Shown: one piece after another, positions 52,504 through 61,000 of the stretch
Position numbering within the stretch: position 1 is the first letter of the stretch
How the letters are laid out: each line of letters opens with the position of its first letter
Source of the DNA: Rhynchopus sp. YZ270_cl-10
Lineage: Eukaryota; Euglenozoa; Diplonemea; Diplonemida; Diplonemidae
Length of the DNA: 64,000 bases
Reading direction: 5' to 3'
NCBI GenBank assembly: GCA_964035575.1
Contig: OZ037906.1
Span: 1-64,000 of the forward strand
Position numbers and translations under genes: made by a program
The notes under the pieces: generated by a model
What the model was told of the DNA's origin: nothing
What the model saw: only the letters and a program-made list of their open reading frames with translations
Database searches by the model: none

Positions 52504-53484
52504 TCAGAGTGAAGAGGTGAAGGCACTCTGCACACTCCGCTCTTGGTCGTCTTCGCTGTTGGAATCGTCTTCGTTGATCGGGAGGAGCGCGTCTTTGTGC
52601 GTTTCTGCTGCGAACCACGAGATCACCCACGGGTAGAACTGCTGCAGCGGGTCGGTACCATAGACGATGGCGTTGAGAAGGCCTTGGAGGCGGGAGAAGA
52701 CTGTGTGCACCACGTAGAGGGGGAAGATCTCTATTGAAGGGTCGACCGCTTCGAGCAGACGTCGCACGGTGCCAAAGATCCAGCACACCACCAGCAGGGT
52801 AGGGTAGTAGCGCAGACGGCCCACCCGACTGATACCTGTGGACACACTCAGAACGGTGCCATGCTGTTCCAGGTGGCCTTTCATGTAGGCCCGCGTCACC
52901 TTCACGTAGACAACTATGTTGAACGCAATGATAATCCACAGCGGCGCGTAGAAGTAATACAGCCGTTTGTCTGGGTTCTGCACCCAGCACATCCCGTACC
53001 CTGCGTCACCGTAGTCGTCACGCGCCATGCCGATGATAGCAGGGATAAGCGGAAGCCCAAAGGAGACGGCAAAGTAGTACCAGAAGTAGTGCACACCCTT
53101 CTTCCCGGTAAGGTGCTTTGCGAAGACCGAGAGGAAGAGGCAGAGGGAGATGCAGCCTGTCCAGAAGATCGGGCAGAGCTCGGTGTAGGTGACGAGAAAG
53201 CCGAAGACGTTGCAGGCACCGTTGTTGAACTCATCGGAATGCACCAGGGAGGCAATCACTACTAGGTTCGACAGCAAATCAGACGCACTCAGACACATCA
53301 ACAGCCTCAGATGCGAACCTCCCTTCGCAAGCAAAGAAATGATCATCGCAGCAGACCCCAGCAAAGACAGCGAGCTCGGTGCAATCGTCGCAATCCTCAA
53401 TATATCCGACTGGTAGCCTGTGAAGTACGCTCCACTCGACGACGATTCAGTCGTGGCATTGTCGAATAAGAAATCCGGGTGCAT
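52504..53484 (-). CDS. Class E (cAMP receptor-like) seven-transmembrane receptor, 326 aa
   Basis: I start at MHPDFLFDNATTESSSS (53,484), which gives a short N-terminus with a possible N-glycosylation site (NAT); an upstream in-frame ATG would add an atypical 21 residues. Seven hydrophobic helices follow. Features of the Dictyostelium cAMP-receptor family: LRLLMCLSASDLLSNL in helix 2, a cysteine in ELCPIFWTGC, the extracellular GYGMCWVQNPDKRLYYFYAPLW, the helix-6 pattern RYYPTLLVVCWIFGTVRRL, and QGLLNAIVYG in helix 7. The tail is acidic and Ser-rich (DDSNSEDDQERS), suited to phosphorylation. It probably couples to heterotrimeric G proteins at the plasma membrane; ligand unknown. An inverted-repeat element begins within ~40 bp of the start codon. 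Confidence 0.88.
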   Translation of the reverse strand: MHPDFLFDNATTESSSSGAYFTGYQSDILRIATIAPSSLSLLGSAAMIISLLAKGGSHLRLLMCLSASDLLSNLVVIASLVHSDEFNNGACNVFGFLVTYTELCPIFWTGCISLCLFLSVFAKHLTGKKGVHYFWYYFAVSFGLPLIPAIIGMARDDYGDAGYGMCWVQNPDKRLYYFYAPLWIIIAFNIVVYVKVTRAYMKGHLEQHGTVLSVSTGISRVGRLRYYPTLLVVCWIFGTVRRLLEAVDPSIEIFPLYVVHTVFSRLQGLLNAIVYGTDPLQQFYPWVISWFAAETHKDALLPINEDDSNSEDDQERSVQSAFTSSL

Positions 53485-53521
53485 CGTTGTGCCCCCCCAA
53501 TCCTTCTGTCGTGTGGACAGT

Positions 53522-54182
53522 GTTTCCGCTATGAAGATATGACCCAAAAAATCTTCAAAAAAAAAAAAAAATCTGGGATTTTCCCGTTTTTTCCCATGAA
53601 GATATCTTCATGAGAAAAAAAAAAAACCCAGAAAAAAAGGGGAGGCAGGGCGTCGCGCGCGCGCGAAGCGCGTTTTATCCCCTTCCTGGTATCATTGTGA
53701 AGAGGATATAGCGAGGTAAAGTTTCAGACCGTGCCCCCAATTCCCTCAATCTTTGCACCATTTGACAAAGAGTGAGAATAAGGGATCGACAAAAATAAAA
53801 AAAGTAGCGTACCGTGCGCCTGCGGCGCAAAACTTATGAGCGGAATCCCACACCCTCTACCATAGTTTGTCTGTAAAAATGGTTGATTTTAAGTCACAAT
53901 TTTTGAAATGTTGCGTACCGTGGCTTCGCCAAAAAGTTTTGATATTATGAGATCCGCCGTTTCTTCTTGTACTGAGGGAAGGCAGGCGTAGAAAAAACAT
54001 GAGAAAAAGGGTTGGTTTGGTTCTTGATTTACATTACCATCCCACGTCATCACGTATTTACCTGAAATGGACGGACCTTTTCGCGCGGAGCGCGAAAAAA
54101 TTTTTTTGACCCCTTTTTGGACATATCTTCATATCTTCACGGTTTTGGAAAAAAAAAATTTTCCATGAAGATAAGCGGAAAC
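53522..54182. mobile_element. Candidate inserted element between two halves of a palindrome
   Basis: GTTTCCGCT (53,522-53,530) followed by ATGAAGATA (53,531-53,539) on the left, and ATGAAGATA (54,165-54,173) followed by AGCGGAAAC (54,174-54,182) on the right. The outer 9-mers are exact complements and the inner 9-mers are direct repeats. Either a 625-bp sequence inserted into the loop of a hairpin with a 9-bp target duplication, or the outer 9-mers are TIRs of a 661-bp element. The interior includes a CATGAAGATATCTTCATG palindrome, two GNA hairpins of the AAAATTT/GCGCG type and a segment homologous to one half of the 50.5-51.3 kb element. It sits 38 bp upstream of the GPCR start. Confidence 0.5.
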
Positions 54183-55070
54183 CCTGCGTGTGGATTGAAA
54201 ATAAATAAAATTGAAAAACTGGAGGAGAAGTTGGCCTGAAATACAAAGCTCTCTCGTGTACCTTAGTGGGTTGGGAGCTGTGGTGGACACCCACGACAAG
54301 ACAAAAAAAAAAAAAAAGGAAAAAAGGGAGAGAGTGAGGGGGGAGTACTTCTTTCATGAACGGTTAACTAACATATGTGTAGGGTGGGGAAAACATGTGA
54401 CGGTTTATCGAAAAACGCAAAAAAAAGCACATCCTAAGCATGATTGCGTTTGTGGTCGAGAGTAATATGGAGTTTATCTGGGGGGGTTGGTCGCAAACGC
54501 CTCTTGTGTGAGGACCGTAAGGCAGCGAAGAAATAATCCGTAAGGATGTCTTAAATGTTAAAATAAAGACGAAGTGGGAGCAGTGCAACGAAAGAGTACT
54601 CTTTGGGTGCACGCGTTACAACGCAAAGAGACAAAAGAAATGATTTTGAGAATGAAAAAAGAAATCTAAGAAAAGATGGGAGCTTTGTCCAAAGAAAAGA
54701 GCAGGTAGAGGTTGCAATCCTAGCCTTCTCGGGCCTAACCTTAACCCAAAGAAAGCTTGAGACAGAGGAGGGGAGGGTGTCATGACACCATCTGAATGGT
54801 TGTGGCAACATTTTATTTGACATCTAATGGTTTCACACTAGCTCCAAAGCCAGGCCACACATTCCCTAAACATGATGTGCCACGTGGGCGAGTAAATGGG
54901 TAAATGAAAAGAATCACAAAACCTGAGCCACCTCGCAGTGCACAAATCATCTACAAAACCAAAAAGAGCCTTTTGTGAAAAAGACTGGGCAAGGAAAAGA
55001 TCGACGTTACGGGTGCATTTATAATGGCCTTCTGAGCACATCACAGACATTGTTTACTTTTTCAACTCCT
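54183..55070. other. Intergenic region without a recognised gene
   Basis: AT-rich DNA containing the 3' region of the giant ADP-ribosyltransferase gene. GTTGGCCTGAAATACAAAGC near 54,230 and GCAAACGCCTC near 54,491 are dispersed repeats seen also at 46.66 and 38.97 kb. Nothing else identified. Confidence 0.6.
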
Positions 55071-58000
55071 TCAGACGAACATCTCGGTCACCTTTTTACC
55101 TGTGTCTCCTTCTCGGTACATTGGGGGTGCGTTCTTTGCTTCTTCGTCTGGGTCTGCGAGGCCTATTTGGCTGCCGCATTCGTGGAAGTCCATGAGGACA
55201 GAGGTGGAGGTGGAGGCGAGCTCCTCCATGGGGCAGAAGTTGACACAGGAACGTGCACGCTCGAAGTAGACGCCCGCTGCACCCTGCAGGAGCTGGTCGT
55301 CGGAGGAGGACATCACAATGCCGCTCGCTTTGCCCTCGGACGAGAGGCGTGCCGCAAGGTACTTCACATCCGCGTTGTGGAAGCAGATGTTGCTCCGCAG
55401 ACGCAGCTGGTCCGTATCCTCCGTCGCGGTGCAGTTGTCCAGCACAGACTCCAGCGCCATGCGTGCTATCGTCACCAGCTTCCCAGGGGCGCTGAGCCAG
55501 TACTGTGGTGTGAAGGAATGTGATGGTATGGCAGAGGATGTGTCGCTGTGCGATTGTTTGATGGCATACCATGTCGAACCCCCATTCCTCCTCAACCAGC
55601 AGCTCGAACTGCACGCGGTAGAGGATCTCGGCCACCTCTGCACAGAGCTCTTCAGAGAGGTTGCGCAGGGCAAAGCCCATGCCCTTGGGTGACACGACCA
55701 TGTGGCGCACGCCCTGTGGTTGGTACAAAATCGCAAAAAAAATAAATGAGGGGTACATACCAACTGCTTTGCGGCCTCAAATATGTTGTGGTAGTTCGAC
55801 TTGCATCGCGTGTGGAAGAGCTCGCGCCCCTGAGGGATGAAGTACTTCCACCCCTGCTCATCGAACGTGCCCGGCTCGGCGATGCGCTGGAAGTATTTGC
55901 GTGCCTCGCGGAGGGTGGCCACCTTGTAGTAGAAGTTGATGGAGGACGAGCAGAGGAAGGTCACGTGGCGGTGCGTGCGCTCGCAGATTTGGTTGCTCCC
56001 GCCGTGGACGCCCTTCGTGAAGAGGAAGCCCTTCTGCGCGATGCAGACCTCCGAGGACAGCTCAAGGATCGAGTAGCTCAGCACAAAACGTGCCTGCTTT
56101 GCGCTGATGAGGCCGTTGCGGGATGGGTGGTCCAGCACCTCCTTCACCCACAACGCAAAGCGCTCCTGCACAAACAGCAGCCTTGGGGAGTTGAGGTTGC
56201 GTGCCCCCTCAGTCATCATATCCACCTCCCACTCGTGGGAGTGGTACTCCCACTCACATTTCATGCGTGCCGCCTTGTCTGCGAAGTTGTCGGCATCTAG
56301 GAGTGCCTTCGCAGCTGCCATGCTTGCACCGTCACGTTCAATCGCATCGCGGAGCTGACACCGCACCCGATCAAGAACAGTGTCGAAGTCGTTTGCAATG
56401 TCCGCCAGCGACTCTGCTGCGAAGAGTCTGAAGAAGAACGCATACTCGTCCACCGCAGTGAAGCGCCCCACAAGCAGCTGGAAGAACTTCTTGGGCAGGT
56501 CCGGCGACGTCACCAGAATCGTCGACTTCACAATCTGCTGCAGCTCGCCGACAGTGATGGTGAATCGCCCGTCACCAAACACGCCCTCCACATTCGGCGG
56601 CGGGATGCCCAGAGCCTTGAACTTCGGGTCGTGCCCAGGGACCTTATCCCACTTCTGGAACGCCTCTGCAATGGTGCGGGCAGAGACTTCGATCTCCTTG
56701 CCTTGTGCGTCCTTCCTGGTGAGGATGGGCTCTTTGAGGCAGAACTTCGGCATGAGGGGAATGAAGTTCTCCTGCGTAGGGTGGTGCCACCCAAGCTGCT
56801 CAAGGAAGGCGAAGATGGGGCGGTACGAGAAGGGGAGGGCCTGCTGCTTTTCGTAGGTGTTGAAGTTGTATGTGTTGCTCCCCCCTTGGTTGTGGATGCG
56901 GGAAAACTCGAAGGGCGACACGCAGGCGAGGAGGTCGGCGGCTTCGTTGACGATGGCGGCACGTCCGTCTGCAGGGAGGTGCGCTGCGTCGTTGCCGAAG
57001 AAGATGCGAGTGTCGTGGTTGAGCCACTGATGCACGTGGCGTGGGCACAACCGCTGCCCGACGTCGTCAGGCGGATTCTCAGGCGGGTCGTTGTCGTCAA
57101 GCAGGATGTCCTCTGTCTTCTTCACAATGTCGCTCTGCATGCGAGACGCCCACGTGGCCACCTCCTTGTCCGTCTTCAGGAGACACCCACGGCTGATCAG
57201 GTGCACAACAAATGAGTCGCCACGTGTCGTCAGCTTCTCAACCACAAAGGTCATGAAGCCGGGTATCATCACGTCGGGGCCGCCGTTTGTCATCTTGTTG
57301 ATGCTCTCAGCAAGGATCTTGCCGCGTGCGATGAGCATGACCTCCCCGACACTGCCTGTGTTGCCGAGCGGGTCTTCTGGGTCGGCCTCGTTCCAGGTGA
57401 GTGCGTCGTCGCTATTGTCTTCGCAACGCCTCTGTATGGCTTTGAACTCAGCTTCGTACTCAAGTGTGCCCTTGAAACCCTTCTTCGTCCACTTGCGCCG
57501 TGAGGCTCCCCACAGCTCGCCGTCGTCGAAGAGTTCGTCGATGAACTCCTGCCGTGTGTACTTCTTCCCAGGCTCGCCCTTCTCGTTGTGGTGGTTCGGG
57601 TGCGGCAGGCGCCGCTCGATCACCCAATGCGACAGATCCGGGAGACACGTCATGCGCCCCTTCTTCAGCTTCATGTACTGTGCGACCACCGCACTGCTCT
57701 TGATCCTTCGGTACAACACACGCTCTTCCTCCTCTCCAGACGCAAGCACGATGTTCGTGCAGGCCCAAAGCTTGACCCACTTTTTGATGCCGTCCCGGCT
57801 GCGCTGGACTGCACTCCACCCGCCGTTGCCGTTGGTTGGGTCGTACAGGGTTGCGAGAGGGAGGGCGAGACGCTCCTGGATAGGGCGCAGTGTTTGCACG
57901 GGTGCGGTGGCCCAGTCGCCGTCTGCGGGTTGCCAGTCCCTCTCGAAGACGTACTGATTGGTGTCGCGCGACAGCTTGCGGACACGCTTCTCCTCCTCTT

Positions 58001-61000
58001 CAGCCTCGTTCCAGAGACGGTCGAAAAGCTCCTTGCGGCGCAGCTGCACAGTTTCGCCACTGGGGCAGGTGAATCCACGTGTCTCAGACTCAATCACCTT
58101 CGCGTCCAGACAGCTGTCCCATGAGGTCTTCTCGTCCACGCCAGAAGTCAGCGTCTTATGAAAGCTCCCATGCGCACACCGTGTCAGCCACTGTTTCGTT
58201 TCAGGGTGGTGCCGTATCTCTTCTTCCGTCCTCACGCCTGCGTCCCACGCGGGGTGCGAGATAACGTTCCTGAAGGTGTGTTTGTGGAGGTACTCCTTGT
58301 GTCCTTTGTGTTTCCTGCGGTGCGTTACCTGGAAGAGCGTGCTCCCAATGCCCGCCATCTCCTGCAGCTCCTGTCCCTCGCAGCTGAGCAGCTTGAGGCA
58401 CATCAGGGTGGTGGAGACGCGGCCAATGGGCGTACGCTTGCTCAGGTGCGGGCACGTGCGTGACACATCTTGCAGCCCCTTCACGGTCTTGCGCAGCAGC
58501 GTTGTCACCTTGGTCCTGCTGTGCTCAAAGCCACGCTCGATCTTGCTCATCAGCTCTTCAGCGCCATCTCTCGACGACGACATTGTGTCCAACAGCGACG
58601 TGACGTCGTCCTTCAGCACCAACCCTATCGCAGCCCTGCGGTACTCCCTGAAGGTGTTCGTCACCTCGTCCACGATGGTGTGGTTAGACGACTCGCAGAT
58701 GCGCATGATCTCCAGGGCAAAGTTTTTGATCTGCCATTCCGGCACCGGAATGAAGTACGGGTGGATATACGACAAAGGGACACACAGCTCGTGTTCGACT
58801 GCGGGGTCCCAGTCAATGAAGTTCTCGCCGTACGTTCTTTTCCTGCGGAGAAGCTTTTTGTATGGCGTTTCGCCGAATTGGTCGCGTTCGTACGGATCAC
58901 ACCCCATATCAATGAGCATCTTGATCTGCCGTATGCTCCCACAGCGTGCCGCAGCAACAAGCGCACCGGGCATCTTGGGGAACGGGATGTGCTCGCTCAC
59001 ACAGTTCTCCGCAAGCTGGTAGAGGAAGGCCCCCATGCGTTTGGGGTCGTTGTCGTACACTTCCCCGTAGTCCATGCTCAGGACTTCGGCGTCCTTGAGG
59101 GCAGAGGCAAAGTAGAACGTCCACGCAGAGCCGTAGTCCTCGAGCATGGAGTGGTGGATGTGGCCTTTGTTCTTGCAGCGGACACTGATGAGGCGTTGGA
59201 AGTGCTGCATCATGTTCTCCTCGTGCATGCCGTCGAACTGCACCACGCAGCAGAGCGCCGCTGTGCACGCTGCAGCTGCGACATCCGATATTGGCGAGGC
59301 ATACTTGGCACGCATGCCTGCGATGGTGAGTGTCCCCACCTTGCACTCCAAGGCATCCGTCAGGATCGGTTGGCTGTCCACGACTATCATCTCCTGCACG
59401 TGTTTGTTCTTCTTGACCGCGTTCAGGAGGCGGCGTGCCCCATGGTGGTCGATGCGGTTCATGCGCACGTCGATCTTCTTGAGGCACACCTGTCGCAGGA
59501 GTATTTCCTCCAGCAGCACAGCGCCCATATTCCCAATGAAGCAGCCCTCCTGTGGCTCCTCCCGCCGCAGTGCAAGGAGCACCTCCCACCGCTCTGAGGG
59601 GTTCTTGCAGGTGACCCAGACATCCTGGAACTTGTCGGGATTGTTCTTCGAACGATATGCATCGAGTTCGACGAAGGAAGGCCCGCGGGCAGCACTGACG
59701 CCAAGCATGAAGGCTACGAGGACCAGAACCTTCTGCCCGTTGGGCGTAGTAGTGTCGAAGAAGCCTTCAATGTAGTCATTCGTCTTCTCGTTGGTCTCCT
59801 CCAGCACAAGCGAGAGGATCTTCTCTGCCTGCGACGTGTCGTACTGGCGTGAGTCCTGCGAGGATGTGACCGGGCACTGCCCGACCGGGTTGTACAGCAC
59901 GTACACACTGTACAGCCACTTCTCCTCGACAGCCCCACCCTTTTCGTCCTTGACGGAGATATCGAGCACGCCGTTCCCACTCTTCACTGCACGCAGCGCA
60001 CTGAAGATCACACCAGCAATCTCTTTCGTCTCTGCACGGGGAAGGCTACGGCGCACCTGCAGCTCCTGCATGTGGGCGTCAGTGACTTCACTGATTTCAT
60101 AGAGTTGGAAGTCTGTCTTCCCGAGGATCGACTGCTGGTCCTCGCTGAGCTTGGTCTCGACCTGGAACATGGAGTTGATGCTGAAGAGCCATTCGGACTC
60201 ACGCCCAAAGCGGCTCCACAGTGCAATGAGACGGCAGGACGTGCCGCGCATGATGAACACAGAGCCGTTCTTCCCGTTCGCAAAGGCCTGCGAAATGCCC
60301 TGGTCCTCGCTTGCGGAGGAGAAGGCGGACCAGAGCACAACATTCCCGCTGCTGTACTGCAGGTTGGAAAGGCGTGCATTAGCGAGCCCACGGTAGCACT
60401 TCTTCTCCTCATTTTCAAGGGGCGCACAGCGCCAGGTGTCGTTGACAACGTGGGAGACGTCCTTCATGGCCTTGTCAATGTAATACAGCATGGGGCACAC
60501 CTGGGGTGCCATCCACGTGCCTATGGAGAAGGCCACGTCGTGTTCCTCTGCTAGGTAGTGTCCACAGCCGTCGGCCACAAGCCACCACCCCACCTTCTCT
60601 AGGAGCACCGGGTCGAGGTACTTCCCGTGCGTCTCGTTCATGTCATATGTCTCCTGCGAGAAGTAGCGCACCGCACTGTTGTCCGCTTCCGTCGTGAAGT
60701 CCGTCGCCCACTTCAGCGGCTTCATCTTGGCCAGCATCTCCTTCAGCTTCGCGTTGTCTGCCGCCAGCGCCAAACAGTCGATCCCTTTCCCGACGGAGTG
60801 TGGCTCCCTTGCGTGGTACACCGCCTTCTGTATATCCTTGCCTTTGTGCCCCATGTGACCCATGTGGCGCATCTGCTTGCGTTGTTGCCTGTGGGCAGAG
60901 ATCGTGACTGTGGTGTCCTCCCATTTGTTTTGCTTTGAACGCATGGTAGCGTTGAGGTGCCAGTACGGCTGGTCCTCCATGTAGGACGCCAGGCGGAAGA

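Larger units (their letters stand above)
49003..54098. repeat. Cluster of 13 GNA-triloop hairpins
   Basis: Small inverted repeats of 4-9 bp stem whose loop is GAA, GCA or GGA on one strand. Plus-strand loops: 49,003-49,013 (GAA), 49,363-49,383 (GCA, 9-bp stem), 50,787-50,807 (GAA, 9 bp), 51,172-51,182 (GAA), 51,252-51,266 (GCA), 51,492-51,512 (GCA, with two opposed GA mismatches), 51,884-51,906 (GAA, one mismatch), 53,660-53,672 (GAA) and 54,078-54,098 (GGA, 9 bp). Minus-strand loops: 50,522-50,536, 50,608-50,618, 53,815-53,829 (all GCA) and 53,921-53,931 (GAA). Flanks are of two kinds: ACGGTACGC, or GGAAAAATT/GAAAAATTTT. One more copy lies at 28,088-28,100. All lie in non-coding DNA. Confidence 0.85.

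Noticed and set aside
49363-54098. Bacterial-type intrinsic terminators (GC hairpin plus T/A run)
   Set aside because: They look like terminators, but lie in eukaryotic intergenic DNA, in both orientations, away from gene ends; the GNA loop and repeated flanks suggest a dispersed repeat family.
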